The notes below the pieces were generated by a model. That model was given only the letters and a program-made list of their open reading frames with translations, was not told the origin of the DNA and did no database searches. A DNA stretch of 59,147 nt. It comes from Gammaproteobacteria bacterium UBA6724. Lineage in GTDB: Bacteria; Pseudomonadota; Gammaproteobacteria; Pseudomonadales; Azotimanducaceae. Positions 25,586 to 35,615 of the stretch are shown piece by piece. Numbering within the stretch: the stretch's first letter is position 1; every line of letters starts with the position of its first letter. The stretch lies in assembly GCA_002454165.1 (NCBI GenBank), contig DKIG01000011.1:60749-119895 (forward strand), given 5' to 3'. The position numbers and the translations under genes are program-made.

Positions 25586-27103
25586 TCAAGAAATAGTCCG
25601 GGCTATCGCCGATACCCACTCAATCACCGGCGCAGGATATACGCCCAAACCAATCAGAATTAAAGTCACGGCGACGAGGCTCCAGCCGCCAGCCTTGGGT
25701 ATGGCGATGCCTTCCGTTACCGATGACCGTTTCGTCATCGTAAAAATAACCCTAAGGTAGTAAAAGAGACCGATAGCACTACCGATGATGACGGCAACGA
25801 GTAGTGCCCAAAGTTCGGAGTCAACAGCCACCGCAAAAATATAAAATTTGCCGATAAAGCCAAGCGTAAGCGGGATGCCGGCAAGAGACAGCAGCATCGC
25901 GGCAAAAAAGGCGGCAAGCAGGGGACGATTCCAGAACAAGCCTTCATAGTCGGGCAATTGATCGGTATCCCTTGCCGCCAATTTCCTGGACATGATGCAG
26001 ACCACACCGAAGGCACCGACCGTCGTGGTGAAGTAGGCAATCAGGAAGACCAGGCTGGCTTCAATAGCGAGTTGCCGCCCGCCAATTTCCGCCGCCGCCA
26101 GGAAAGCCACCATCAAATATCCCAGATGGGCTATGGATGAATAGGCGAGGAGCCGTTTGATATTACTCTGCATCACAGCAAGAAGATTGCCAAGGAAGAT
26201 GGAAAGCAAGGCAACCCAGAACAATCCGTCAAGAATGGTTTGGTACTGATAGCCATCAACGGAAACAAAAAACCGGAGCAGGACGGCAAAGATCCCGCCC
26301 TTGGAGACGGTCGCCAGGAAGGCCGTCGTCGGCGCGGGTGCACCTTCGTACACATCAGGCGTCCACATGTGGAAGGGCACCAGCGATAGTTTGAATCCCA
26401 CGCCCGCCAGAATCATGCTGCCGCCAATGAGCATGTAAAGTCGTAGCGACTCGCTTCCCTGAACGCTTCCCTGAACACCTCCCTGAACACCTCCCTGAAC
26501 AGCAGTCGGGTTAATGTTTGCATCCGCCATCTCGGCGAATGACAGGGTGCCTGTGGTCGCAAAAAGAAAGGCAATGCCAAAGAGTATAAAAGCCGAAGAC
26601 ACACCGGACAGTATCAGATATTTAAGTGCCGCCTCCAGGCTGAGCAGACCCTGTGTGGGATAGGAAATCATGGCATAAAGCGAAATGCCGAGCAGTTCCA
26701 GCCCGAGGATGAAACTGCCAAAGTGGGCGCTGTGGGCAAGCGTCACGCCGCCCAGGGTCGCCAGCAACAGCAGGAGAGTAAACTCTTCCTGGTGTCCGCC
26801 CCGCTGCTGGTGATAGTTGTACGCCAGCAGGCAGATAAAGAAACTGGCGATCACAATAAGCCCGGAAAACAACAGGGCGTAAGGGTCAACGATAATCAAT
26901 GGCGTCACAAGTTGGGGGTCAACAAAGATGGCGACCCAGAGGATGTTAGCCAGCGTCACCAAGAGGCCAAGGGCGGCAATTAGGCAGGTCAAACCGAGAT
27001 GACGAGCAAAGGCAATAGCCATCATCAGCACGAGGATGACACCAGTTAAGGTGATGAAGGGCGATAGGGCGAGGAGGTCCGTTCCGGTTAAGCCTGTCGT
27101 CAT
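25586..27103 (-). CDS. nuoN: NADH-quinone oxidoreductase subunit N
   Basis: A 505-residue antiporter-like membrane subunit of complex I with about fourteen helices. It shows the conserved KYLILSGVSSAFILFGIAF region and YEGAPAPTTAFLATVSKGG, typical of NuoN, one of the three proton-channel subunits. It is the last gene of the nuo operon and overlaps nuoM by 4 bp (ATGA). An in-frame run of four 12-nt units (26453-26500) adds a Gly-Val-Gln-Gly-type repeat at about residues 202-217, in a loop where the family shows no such repeat. Confidence 0.95.
   Translation of the reverse strand: MTTGLTGTDLLALSPFITLTGVILVLMMAIAFARHLGLTCLIAALGLLVTLANILWVAIFVDPQLVTPLIIVDPYALLFSGLIVIASFFICLLAYNYHQQRGGHQEEFTLLLLLATLGGVTLAHSAHFGSFILGLELLGISLYAMISYPTQGLLSLEAALKYLILSGVSSAFILFGIAFLFATTGTLSFAEMADANINPTAVQGGVQGGVQGSVQGSESLRLYMLIGGSMILAGVGFKLSLVPFHMWTPDVYEGAPAPTTAFLATVSKGGIFAVLLRFFVSVDGYQYQTILDGLFWVALLSIFLGNLLAVMQSNIKRLLAYSSIAHLGYLMVAFLAAAEIGGRQLAIEASLVFLIAYFTTTVGAFGVVCIMSRKLAARDTDQLPDYEGLFWNRPLLAAFFAAMLLSLAGIPLTLGFIGKFYIFAVAVDSELWALLVAVIIGSAIGLFYYLRVIFTMTKRSSVTEGIAIPKAGGWSLVAVTLILIGLGVYPAPVIEWVSAIARTIS
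26453..26500. repeat. In-frame 12-nt tandem repeat within nuoN
   Basis: Four units, GCTTCCCTGAAC twice and ACCTCCCTGAAC twice, encode GGVQGGVQGSVQGS on the minus strand. The array length is a multiple of three, so the nuoN frame is kept. It falls between transmembrane helices. Confidence 0.9.
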
Positions 27104-28629
27104 GGGTCACTCCCAACCCAGTTTGTCTGGTTCGTCGTGAGTTCATACAGGCTTGCCAGGACCGGGTCCACCAGATCAAAAACAGGTTGCGGATAAACCC
27201 CAAGCCAGAGGAGGCCGAGCATCAGGGGAATCATCGCCAGCAACTCTTTCATACCAAAGTCTGGCAAGTCCTGTCGTTTAGCATTGAGCAGGTCGCCTGG
27301 CTCCCCCTGAAATACCCGCTGCATAGCGATCAGCGCGTAAACAGCACCAGCCACAAGCCCTAGCGTTGCGGCGATGGTCATCAACTTATTGACCTGGAAG
27401 GCACCCAGCAGCACCAAAAATTCACCCACGAAGTTACCCAGTCCCGGCATACCCAGGGAAGCAATGATGAAAAACATGGTGATGGCACCCATTCTGGGCA
27501 TGGCTTGCCAGAGACCTCCCATTGCCGTCATGTCCCTGGTATGCAGTCTGTGTTGTAGCGCCCCCGCTATCATAAAGAGGGCAGCAGTGGATAATCCGTG
27601 AGCAACCATCTGCATGACGGCACCCTGGATGCTGAGTTCCGTCCAGGCATAAATACCCAGGAGCACAAAACCCATGTGGCTGACACTGCTATAGGCAACC
27701 AGCCGTTTGAAATCTGCCTGAGCAAAGGCGAGCAGCGCGCCATAAAGAATGCCGAGTACGCCAAGCAACATTGCAAAGTCGGCTATTCTTACAGCCGCCT
27801 CAGGGAAGAGGGGCACCGTAAAACGGATTAGCCCGTAGGCACCGGTCTTGAGGAGTATGCCCGCCAGCAACACACTCGCCGCGGTGGGTGCCTGGGTGTG
27901 TGCGTCTGGTAACCAGGGGTGAAAAGGAAAGCCTGGCAATTTGACCACGAAGGCGAGGAAAAATCCCCACATCAGAAGATAGGCAAGGTCGCTATCAAGC
28001 GCATGACCCAGGAGCATAAAGTAATTGAAAGTGTAGATGCCGGTCTCCTCAGCATTGGCCAGCACCAGTGCCAAAATCGCTACCAGCAGAAGCATGCCGC
28101 TGGCTTGCGTGAAGAGGAAAAACTTCATAGACGCATAAGATTTGTTCTCATGTCCCCAGATTGCGATCAGGAGATACATGGGTATCAGCATGATTTCCCA
28201 GAAGAAGAAGAAGAGGAAGAGATCCAGGCTGATGAATACACCGACGACGCCCGCCAGGGTCCACATCAAATTAAATTGAAAAAATCCGGTGCGGAAGGTG
28301 ATCTCGTCCCAGGATGAAATAACCGCCACAAACCCGAGGAAGATAGTGAGGGCGACCATCAGCAAACCCAGCCCATCCATGGCGAAGATAAACGCAATCC
28401 CGAAGCGCGGGATCCACTGATAGTTCACATATTCAAGCCAGGTAGAAGAGACACCGTCCAACAGCAACATCTGCTCTGGCTGAACAAATAACATAGGTGT
28501 CAGGACGACACCCGCCAGCAGGCAGGACAATAGCGACACCCAGCGCGGCAAATCCTGGTGCCACCTGTCACTCAGCCAGGCGGCTATGCCACCGAGAAAC
28601 AGGATAGCCATGATCGTTATCATCGTCAT
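27100..28629 (-). CDS. nuoM: NADH-quinone oxidoreductase subunit M
   Basis: A 509-residue antiporter-like membrane subunit of complex I. It has FFFWEIMLIPMYLLIAIWG, with the conserved helix-5 glutamate, and FPFHPWLPDAHTQAPTAASV, with the lysine and histidine channel region typical of NuoM. It overlaps nuoN and nuoL by 4 bp each, so the three large pump genes are translationally coupled. Length matches E. coli NuoM (509). Confidence 0.96.
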   Translation of the reverse strand: MTMITIMAILFLGGIAAWLSDRWHQDLPRWVSLLSCLLAGVVLTPMLFVQPEQMLLLDGVSSTWLEYVNYQWIPRFGIAFIFAMDGLGLLMVALTIFLGFVAVISSWDEITFRTGFFQFNLMWTLAGVVGVFISLDLFLFFFFWEIMLIPMYLLIAIWGHENKSYASMKFFLFTQASGMLLLVAILALVLANAEETGIYTFNYFMLLGHALDSDLAYLLMWGFFLAFVVKLPGFPFHPWLPDAHTQAPTAASVLLAGILLKTGAYGLIRFTVPLFPEAAVRIADFAMLLGVLGILYGALLAFAQADFKRLVAYSSVSHMGFVLLGIYAWTELSIQGAVMQMVAHGLSTAALFMIAGALQHRLHTRDMTAMGGLWQAMPRMGAITMFFIIASLGMPGLGNFVGEFLVLLGAFQVNKLMTIAATLGLVAGAVYALIAMQRVFQGEPGDLLNAKRQDLPDFGMKELLAMIPLMLGLLWLGVYPQPVFDLVDPVLASLYELTTNQTNWVGSDP

Positions 28630-30482
28630 GGCTGGATGACCCCCAGTGCTATCACGCCGACGAGGACAAGCCCAACCACCATGATGACGGCATAGGTACG
28701 CAGTTGCCCCGTTTGGCTCTGGGTACTGAAGTCATGCAAAAACCAGGTAACATTGGCGATGCCGTTATAGATTCGGTCAATAATGTCCTTGCGGTTCCAG
28801 GCGGCGATGGTCTTGTATGGCGTGACCAGGAGCCGGTCGTATAGCCAGTCCATCGCCCAGTGGCTGAACCAGAATTGAAAGAGTGATTTGCCGAGTCCCC
28901 GACTGGTCAGCCATGACAGATCCGCTCGGGGCCAAAGATACAGCAGCCCGGCGATGAGCAGTCCTGCAATGGGTAGGCCCAGGGTGAGCATCGGCACCAT
29001 GCCCGCATGAGCAACCGGCGCCGATGCAGGGAAGACCCATTGCAACGGCGGGGTAAGAAGGCCTCCCCCCAGAGCAAGTCCACAAAGTATGACCAGGGGC
29101 ACCGCCATCAACCAGCCAGCAGGCGCCTCTGGCTGGGTTTTGACTTCACCAAAGAAGACAATAAACACCAACCTGAAACTGTAGATAGAAGTCAGGAAGG
29201 CGCCAAGCAGCCCCGCCGCCCATAATTCCTGCCCGTGCCAGGCTGAGTCAAAGGCGGTCAGCAGGATGGCGTCCTTTGAATAGAAACCCGAGGTCAGCGG
29301 CAATGCCGCCAAAGCCGCGCTACCAATGATGAAACTCCAGAAAGCAATCGGCAGATGTTTACGCAAGCCGCCCATCTTAAAAATATCGTGTTCATGATGC
29401 AGGCTGAAAATGACCGCACCCGCCCCGAGGAAGAGTAGTGCCTTGAAGAAGGCATGGGTCATCAGATGGAAGATCCCGGACGACCAGGCACCCACACCCA
29501 GGGCAAGAAACATATAACCTATTTGGCTAATGGTGGAATAGGCAAGAATGCGTTTGATGTCATGCTGGGTCAGGGCGGTAAATGCCGCCATCAACAGGGT
29601 GGCCGCACCAATCACGGCCACAGTATTAAGCGCAATCGGCGACAGGAGGAAGAGTTCATGGGTCCGGGCGATTAGATAGACGCCGGCGGTCACCATAGTC
29701 GCAGCATGTATTAGGGCGCTGACTGGTGTGGGACCTGCCATGGCATCCGGCAGCCAGGTCTGTAACGGCAACTGGGCGGACTTACCCACCGCCCCACCGA
29801 GAAGCAACAGACAGGCGATGGTCACCGTAGCGTCACCGACCTGCCAGGTGACCTTTGCCTGCTGCATGAGCGCCTGAATATCCAGCGTGCCCAGATGTAA
29901 AAACAACAGAAACAGCCCCAACGCCATGGCGGTATCGCCCACCCGGGTCACCACAAAAGCCTTTCTTGCCGCAGCACCGTTCGCGGCGTCATGGTGCCAG
30001 AAGCCGACCAGGAGATAACTGCAAAGCCCTACCCCTTCCCAGCCGACAAACAAGAGCAGCAGGTTATCCGCCAGCACCAGCAGCAGCATAGCGGCAACGA
30101 AGAGGTTCATATAACTGAAGAATCGGCTGTAATCCGCGTCGTCCAGCATGAACAGTGCTGAGTAGATATGAATAAGCAGCCCAACACCGGTAATGACAAA
30201 CATCATCGTCAGGCTCAAGCCATCAATGCGAAAGCTGACCCCAGGCGTAAAGCCGGCGACATTCATCCAGGTGTAAAAAGTGGCAGTAACGGGGATGGGG
30301 TTGGTCTGGGCGAGGAACTCAACGCCGATGAATAGCACCAGCATGGCGGCAATCGCCACACTGCCCACGCCAACCAGAGCAACTGCCTGCTTTGGCAAAT
30401 TGCCGAGGCTACAAAAGAGTATGAAAAAGCCGAGTAGCGGGACGAGGGGGACAAGAAAAACGAACTCATACATGCTGGTCAT
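28626..30482 (-). CDS. nuoL: NADH-quinone oxidoreductase subunit L
   Basis: A 618-residue distal antiporter-like subunit of complex I, length typical. It shows FVGWEGVGLCSYLLVGFW (with the essential Glu), QLPLQTWLPDAMAGPTPVSALIHAATMVTAGVY and a C-terminal extension corresponding to the lateral amphipathic helix and last membrane anchor. It overlaps nuoK and nuoM by 4 bp. An alternative start three codons in (MYEF) is possible. Confidence 0.97.
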   Translation of the reverse strand: MTSMYEFVFLVPLVPLLGFFILFCSLGNLPKQAVALVGVGSVAIAAMLVLFIGVEFLAQTNPIPVTATFYTWMNVAGFTPGVSFRIDGLSLTMMFVITGVGLLIHIYSALFMLDDADYSRFFSYMNLFVAAMLLLVLADNLLLLFVGWEGVGLCSYLLVGFWHHDAANGAAARKAFVVTRVGDTAMALGLFLLFLHLGTLDIQALMQQAKVTWQVGDATVTIACLLLLGGAVGKSAQLPLQTWLPDAMAGPTPVSALIHAATMVTAGVYLIARTHELFLLSPIALNTVAVIGAATLLMAAFTALTQHDIKRILAYSTISQIGYMFLALGVGAWSSGIFHLMTHAFFKALLFLGAGAVIFSLHHEHDIFKMGGLRKHLPIAFWSFIIGSAALAALPLTSGFYSKDAILLTAFDSAWHGQELWAAGLLGAFLTSIYSFRLVFIVFFGEVKTQPEAPAGWLMAVPLVILCGLALGGGLLTPPLQWVFPASAPVAHAGMVPMLTLGLPIAGLLIAGLLYLWPRADLSWLTSRGLGKSLFQFWFSHWAMDWLYDRLLVTPYKTIAAWNRKDIIDRIYNGIANVTWFLHDFSTQSQTGQLRTYAVIMVVGLVLVGVIALGVIQP

Positions 30483-30793
30483 CCCTGCATCCTTCCCGCC
30501 TGATCAATATCAAGCGACCCAAGCCGCCGATGCGCCTGCAACAAAAGCCCGAGACCAACGGCAACCTCTGCCGCCGCTATGCTCAAGATCAACATAAACA
30601 TTACCTGGCCATCAGCAATAGCCCAGTGAGCACCGACGGTGATGAAAGCCAGACCACAGGCATTGAGCATGATCTCAAGCGACATGAGGATCACCAGGAT
30701 ATTCCTGCGTACCAGGACGCCAGCCAGCCCGATTAGAAACAGCATGGCTGCCAGTAGCAAACCCTGTTCCATGGGGATGATGACAGCAATCAT
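30479..30793 (-). CDS. nuoK: NADH-quinone oxidoreductase subunit K
   Basis: A 104-residue three-helix membrane subunit, MrpC-like. It carries GLAGVLVRRNILVILMSLEIMLNA, including the conserved glutamate of helix 2, and a second one in AAAEVAVGLGLLL. Family members are about 100-102 residues, so the true start may be the internal Met eight codons in (MEQGLL). It overlaps both neighbours by 4 bp. Confidence 0.96.
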   Translation of the reverse strand: MIAVIIPMEQGLLLAAMLFLIGLAGVLVRRNILVILMSLEIMLNACGLAFITVGAHWAIADGQVMFMLILSIAAAEVAVGLGLLLQAHRRLGSLDIDQAGRMQG

Positions 30794-31329
30794 GGCGCCG
30801 CTTCTGGTGAACTGGTAGCCCCTTCCCTGCTATCTTTCAAATAGCGACGGCCAAGATGATAGGCACCTACCAGCCCTGCCAGCAGTAGCATTGAAGCGAT
30901 TTCAACCGCCAGAACCCAGGGACCAAACAGGGCAATGCCAACTGTCTTGGGAGTAACAACCATGCCGCTGAGTAGCCGCTCCGAACTGAGCAGGACATAG
31001 ACAATTTCCGCAAACAACACCAGACACAGGAGGGCTGGGAAGAGCCACATCCGGGGGCGTAACAGAAGATGCGCCTGAACATCACCGGTAGCACCCAGAT
31101 TCAACATCATGATGACGAACACAAACAACACCATGATGGCGCCAGCATAGATAAGCACTTCAAGCGCGGCGGCGAAGGGTGCGCCCAGCACATAGAAGAT
31201 AACCGCCGAGGCAAGCAATGAAACAATGAGATATATCAGGGCATGGGACACGTTATATCTCGTGATAGCGAGCAGTGACGAAATGAGCGCAACAGTTGCC
31301 GCTATGTAAAACAGCCCGTATTCGAGCAT
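30790..31329 (-). CDS. nuoJ: NADH-quinone oxidoreductase subunit J
   Basis: A 179-residue membrane subunit with five predicted helices, containing the typical NALIYLIVSLL-like (here HALIYLIVSLLASA) and EVLIYAGAIMVLFVFVIMMLNL motifs; the latter includes the pi-bulge helix that connects the quinone site to the pumps. It lies 9 bp from nuoI and overlaps nuoK by 4 bp. Confidence 0.96.
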   Translation of the reverse strand: MLEYGLFYIAATVALISSLLAITRYNVSHALIYLIVSLLASAVIFYVLGAPFAAALEVLIYAGAIMVLFVFVIMMLNLGATGDVQAHLLLRPRMWLFPALLCLVLFAEIVYVLLSSERLLSGMVVTPKTVGIALFGPWVLAVEIASMLLLAGLVGAYHLGRRYLKDSREGATSSPEAAP

Positions 31330-31338
31330 GGGTATCTC

Positions 31339-31866
31339 CTATGGCAGCAGACTTCTGATGTCTACCGGTTCTTCCTCGTTCAGTGCTTCGCCCTTTGCTT
31401 TACCTTTAATCGTCTTGCCCGCCACACCGTAGAAGCTGTAACCGGGATACTTGCCCTGACCACTGATTAGCAGGTGTTCTTTTTCGTACACCATCTTCTG
31501 TCGGTCATACTCACACATCTCAAAGTCGGGAGTCAGTTGGATGGCATAGGTAGGGCAGGCTTCCTCGCACATGCCGCACATGATGCATCGGGAAAAGTTG
31601 ATACGGAAAAATTCTGGATACCATCTGCCGTCCTGGTCTTCGGTTTTCTGTAACGCAATACAATCCACCGGGCAAACCACCGCACAAAGGTTACAGGCAA
31701 CACACCGTTCCTCACCGTCCGGGTCTCTGGTCAATACGATGCGACCACGATAACGGGGTGCCAGATAGGGCATTTCCTCCGGGTACTGCACTGTGTCCGC
31801 TGGGGTAAAGGTATGCAGTAACACTCTGTATAGGGTCACCAACTGACTCCAGATAGTATTTATCAT
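31339..31866 (-). CDS. nuoI: NADH-quinone oxidoreductase subunit I (two 4Fe-4S clusters)
   Basis: A 175-residue ferredoxin-like subunit at the membrane interface. Two CxxCxxCxxxCP motifs are intact, CVACNLCAVVCP and CIMCGMCEEACP, which hold clusters N6a and N6b and pass electrons to NuoB. The N-terminal amphipathic region and length match E. coli NuoI (180). It lies 12 bp from nuoH and 9 bp from nuoJ. Confidence 0.97.
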   Translation of the reverse strand: MINTIWSQLVTLYRVLLHTFTPADTVQYPEEMPYLAPRYRGRIVLTRDPDGEERCVACNLCAVVCPVDCIALQKTEDQDGRWYPEFFRINFSRCIMCGMCEEACPTYAIQLTPDFEMCEYDRQKMVYEKEHLLISGQGKYPGYSFYGVAGKTIKGKAKGEALNEEEPVDIRSLLP

Positions 31867-31878
31867 CGCATCACCTTC

Positions 31879-32841
31879 TTATGCCTGTAACCATAAAACT
31901 ATTGCTCCTGTTGCCAGCAGGTTAATCAGCGTCAAGGGCAACATATACTTCCATCCGAATGACATGAGTTGGTCATAGCGGGGTCTTGGTATGGCAGCGC
32001 GTAACAGAATAAAGAAGCAGATAAAAATAAATGTTTTGATGGCGAACCAGATAATCGGTGGCAAGAAGTCGGGACCAAGCCAGCCGCCAAAGAAGATAAC
32101 GGCGATGATTGCCGAGATGAGGATGACACCCAGATACTCGCCGACCATAAACATGCCGAATTTCATACCCGAATATTCGGTATGGAAACCGGCAACCAGT
32201 TCATGTTCCGCCTCGGGCAAATCAAATGGTAGCCTATGGCTCTCCGCGATACCGGCAATCATAAACACGACAAAACCGACAAATTGCGGGATGATGAACC
32301 AAGTGTGTTCCTGCTGATAGTTGACAATCTCCACCAGGCTAAATGATCCCGTCAGCATGACCACACCCATCAGAGACAATCCCATAAACACTTCGTAACT
32401 GACCATCTGGGCGGCGGCTCTTAGTCCACCCAGGAGCGCATACTTATTATTTGATGACAAACCACCCAGTAGCACGCTGTAAACCGCCAGGGAGGTCATG
32501 CCGAGAAAGAAGAGGAGCCCAATGTTCAGGTCTGCCACATGGATGCCTGGTGCGTATGGCAGGATGGCAAATCCCATGAGCATCGCAATCATGACCGCCA
32601 TAGGCGCCAGCACAAACATCAAACGATCTGCAAAGGGCGGTATCCAGTCTTCCTTGGCGAAGAGTTTAATGACATCCGCCAGTGCTAGCCCTATACCCAG
32701 GGGACCCACCCGGTTGGGACCTAGCCGGTCCTGCCAGATCCCCAGTAGTCGGCGTTCAAACCAGATAAGGATAGCCGCGCCGGTCAGAGAGCCGAGTAGC
32801 ACCCCATAGATAATGAGGATGGATATGAGCTCTACCATCAT
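31879..32841 (-). CDS. nuoH: NADH-quinone oxidoreductase subunit H
   Basis: A 320-residue, eight-helix membrane subunit forming the quinone chamber. It shows RLGPNRVGPLG near the start and the signature ESHRLPFDLPEAEHELVAGF in the middle, with the acidic residues of the E-channel. It overlaps nuoG by 4 bp. Length is typical (325 in E. coli). Confidence 0.97.
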   Translation of the reverse strand: MMVELISILIIYGVLLGSLTGAAILIWFERRLLGIWQDRLGPNRVGPLGIGLALADVIKLFAKEDWIPPFADRLMFVLAPMAVMIAMLMGFAILPYAPGIHVADLNIGLLFFLGMTSLAVYSVLLGGLSSNNKYALLGGLRAAAQMVSYEVFMGLSLMGVVMLTGSFSLVEIVNYQQEHTWFIIPQFVGFVVFMIAGIAESHRLPFDLPEAEHELVAGFHTEYSGMKFGMFMVGEYLGVILISAIIAVIFFGGWLGPDFLPPIIWFAIKTFIFICFFILLRAAIPRPRYDQLMSFGWKYMLPLTLINLLATGAIVLWLQA

Positions 32842-35615
32842 CCGGTCCTGTCCGTCAGTATCAGGTTGGGTTTCAGCGGGTCTTTTGGCCCCTGCCAGCC
32901 TGCTATGCGCTGGAGATCACCAGGTGCCACATCGGCTAAGCCGATGGTCTGCACAAGTTTTGGATAGACCAGGCAATGGGCAGCCACATCATCATCAAGG
33001 ATGACACTGAGTTCGATTCTTTTGTGCGGTAGTTGACAGGCAAGCCCATCGCCCCCTGAGACTCCCAGGGTGGTTGCCGTCTCGGTGTTCATGCGCACAT
33101 AGGGTGTTGGAATGCGGGTTGATAATTCCTGCGCCTGGCTGCTCACCGGGTCACTGCCGAATATATGGTGCTGGGCAACAAATCTGGGACCTGTACTGAT
33201 CTGTGCAGCGGTAGTCGGTGCGATGGTAAAAGGCGCGGGCATGGCATCACCCTGAAGCAAGCGGACGCCGGGATTGCCCATGGTGTCTGCGCCACCCACC
33301 TCAGTCTGGAATTTGTAGATGGATTGATTGGAGTTCCAGCCCGGAGACCAGACATAGGACCTCAGGCTGGCAGGTGCCTGTTGCTGATTGCCTTCCATGG
33401 TGAAGGCAAGGGCGGACTCTGTGTCCACCGGCTGTTTGGGTTCGTGCACCGATACCTCAGCCTGCATCGCGGTTCTGCCACTTGCCCGGTGGGTCATTCT
33501 AGGAATCTTGCTACCTAGCACCAGGAAGTCAGCATCAGGGGCACATTCGTCAATGCGTTTGAGTGGCGAGAATTCATCTCTTATTGATTCTATGATTGTC
33601 TGGACTCTTGCCTGATGGCTAGATGACACTGATTCAGTGCTGTTGTTAAGACTATCGTTAAAACTATCGTTAAGACAATCGTCATTGAGTGTGCTGAGAA
33701 GGTAATAGCTGGGCGCTATGCTACCCTGGGGAAGGAAGACTGCCAGGTTACGCTGTGCCCTGCCCTCAAAATTGATGAAGGTGCCTTCAGCCTCGGCAAA
33801 TGAAGCAGCAGGTAACAGGATATTCGCCACTGAGACAGTGGCGTTATCAAGATAGTCCAGCACCACCAGATGTCTGACCGCTGACATTTTTTTGGCAAAC
33901 TCAGCACCAAGTCGAGATTCCAGGTCATTTTCAAGCACAATCATGGTCTCTGGCGTCCGATCAACCAACTCCTCAACGGAAAGCCGATTATCCAGCATCG
34001 CCATGCCGACGCTGTTGCACTCGTCTGCCGCTAGCAGGATCCCCGCCTCCGGATTAACAGCCTGCAATGCCAGAGAGAGGTTGACCGTCGCCCGCATAAT
34101 ATTAATATCACCGAGACTGGTGCCGGATACGATGAGGGGCCGCCGCGCATCTCGCAACAGCTCAGCAAGACCCTGGGCGACGCTGCTCGCCTGGGAGGCT
34201 GTTGATTCAGACCCGGCAGACAGATACATGGATACCTCTGTAGAGAGCGCAACAATCTCTTCTGGTGCCAGGCGTAGTGATTGGCTTGCCACATCATCTA
34301 GTCGGTCAGGCATGGGGGTGGCGATGACCAGCGGGCTAAGCGCATCTTGTGCCAGTTCCCGCACCGCCGCGTCATGCCACTCGGCAATATCGGTGTCCCC
34401 TGCCATTTCTTTGGAACGGTTACGAACCGCCTGCCGGATACTGAGTGCGAGCAGGGGGGCATGATTGGTTGCGTCTTCACCCAGAACCAGGATGGCGTCG
34501 AATTCTGCCACCTCGGCAAGCGTCGGCGTCTTCATACCGCTTGCCAAGACATCAAGGATAATCTGATGCATTACCTGCTCGTTCCGGCTCATGCCGTTGC
34601 TGTAGTTCCCGGCACCGACAAGTTGCCGTAGCGCCTGATTAGCCTCAAGGCTTGCCCGAGGCGATCCTATGCCGATCGTTCTGCTTGAATGCTGTATGAA
34701 GTCACGCACCTTGGCTTTAGCATCGTCAAGGGACAGAGGATCGTATTTGCCCTCTTCGTTGCGTATGCCTGGCTGGGGGATGCGCGCCGGTGAATTAACA
34801 TGCTGGGCGCCGAAGCGGCCACGGTCGCACAGGAAATAACCATTGATGTCCTGGTGATAACGATTATGGACACGGCACAGTTGCCCATAGCGTTCCGAGG
34901 TGTAGGTATTGCATCCGATGGAGCAGCCCTGGCAAATTGTCGGCGAGGACTGGAGGTCCCATTTTCTGGTGTAGTTCTTGGCTAACGTCTTGTCTGTAAA
35001 TACCCCGGTCGGGCAGACCTCCACCAGATTGCCTGCAAATTCATTTTCCAGCACCCCTGACTCTGCCCGACCAAAAAATATCCTGTCGCGGGAGCCGAAG
35101 GCATTCAGATCATTGCCGCCGGCATAATCCTGATAAAACCTGACGCAGCGATAACAGGTGATACAGCGGTTCATTTCATGCCCGATGAAGGGCCCAAGAT
35201 ATTGATTCTTAAAGGTGGTCTTCCTGCCCTGGTAGCGGCGGTCCCGGTGCCCCACCATCACTGTCATATCCTGGAGGTGACATTCACCACCCTCTTCACA
35301 GACCGGGCAGTCATGGGGATGATTCAACATCAGATTCTCAATAACGGCACGGCGGAAACCGGACGCCCGGTCCGCCGAGACGGAAAAGCGCGCGCCGTCC
35401 GTTACCGGTGTCATACAAGACATGACAATTTTGCCGTGACTGTCCTCATCGTTGGCGTATTGGAGCAGGGCACACTGTCGGCAAGCACCGACGCTTCCCA
35501 TGGCGGGATGCCAGCAGAAATAAGGCATGTCCACCCCAGCGCTGAGCAGGGCTTCCAGCACATTAGTGCCGGCTTTACCGGGCAATTCCTTGCCGTCAAC
35601 GATGAGCACAGGCAT
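32838..35615 (-). CDS. nuoG: NADH-quinone oxidoreductase subunit G
   Basis: A 925-residue iron-sulfur subunit of the NADH module. The N-terminus has the 2Fe-2S cysteines (YFCWHP, GACRQC), the His-coordinated 4Fe-4S segment (HPHDCPVCEEGGECHLQD), the CITCYRCVR and EVCPTGV ferredoxin motifs, and the N7-type CxxC (CQGCSIGC) of the molybdopterin-oxidoreductase-like part. The central and C-terminal domain is divergent, as usual. A short 12-nt repeat (33640-33687) inserts an Asn/Asp/Ser-rich stretch at about residues 643-659. Size is close to E. coli NuoG (908). It overlaps nuoF by one base and nuoH by 4 bp. Confidence 0.96.
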   Translation of the reverse strand: MPVLIVDGKELPGKAGTNVLEALLSAGVDMPYFCWHPAMGSVGACRQCALLQYANDEDSHGKIVMSCMTPVTDGARFSVSADRASGFRRAVIENLMLNHPHDCPVCEEGGECHLQDMTVMVGHRDRRYQGRKTTFKNQYLGPFIGHEMNRCITCYRCVRFYQDYAGGNDLNAFGSRDRIFFGRAESGVLENEFAGNLVEVCPTGVFTDKTLAKNYTRKWDLQSSPTICQGCSIGCNTYTSERYGQLCRVHNRYHQDINGYFLCDRGRFGAQHVNSPARIPQPGIRNEEGKYDPLSLDDAKAKVRDFIQHSSRTIGIGSPRASLEANQALRQLVGAGNYSNGMSRNEQVMHQIILDVLASGMKTPTLAEVAEFDAILVLGEDATNHAPLLALSIRQAVRNRSKEMAGDTDIAEWHDAAVRELAQDALSPLVIATPMPDRLDDVASQSLRLAPEEIVALSTEVSMYLSAGSESTASQASSVAQGLAELLRDARRPLIVSGTSLGDINIMRATVNLSLALQAVNPEAGILLAADECNSVGMAMLDNRLSVEELVDRTPETMIVLENDLESRLGAEFAKKMSAVRHLVVLDYLDNATVSVANILLPAASFAEAEGTFINFEGRAQRNLAVFLPQGSIAPSYYLLSTLNDDCLNDSFNDSLNNSTESVSSSHQARVQTIIESIRDEFSPLKRIDECAPDADFLVLGSKIPRMTHRASGRTAMQAEVSVHEPKQPVDTESALAFTMEGNQQQAPASLRSYVWSPGWNSNQSIYKFQTEVGGADTMGNPGVRLLQGDAMPAPFTIAPTTAAQISTGPRFVAQHHIFGSDPVSSQAQELSTRIPTPYVRMNTETATTLGVSGGDGLACQLPHKRIELSVILDDDVAAHCLVYPKLVQTIGLADVAPGDLQRIAGWQGPKDPLKPNLILTDRTG
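33640..33687. repeat. In-frame 12-nt tandem repeat within nuoG
   Basis: Units CTGTTGTTAAGA, CTATCGTTAAAA, CTATCGTTAAGA and a degenerate CAATCGTCATTG encode, on the minus strand, LNDSFNDSLNNS-like repeats. The insertion keeps frame and falls in the poorly conserved C-terminal domain. Confidence 0.8.
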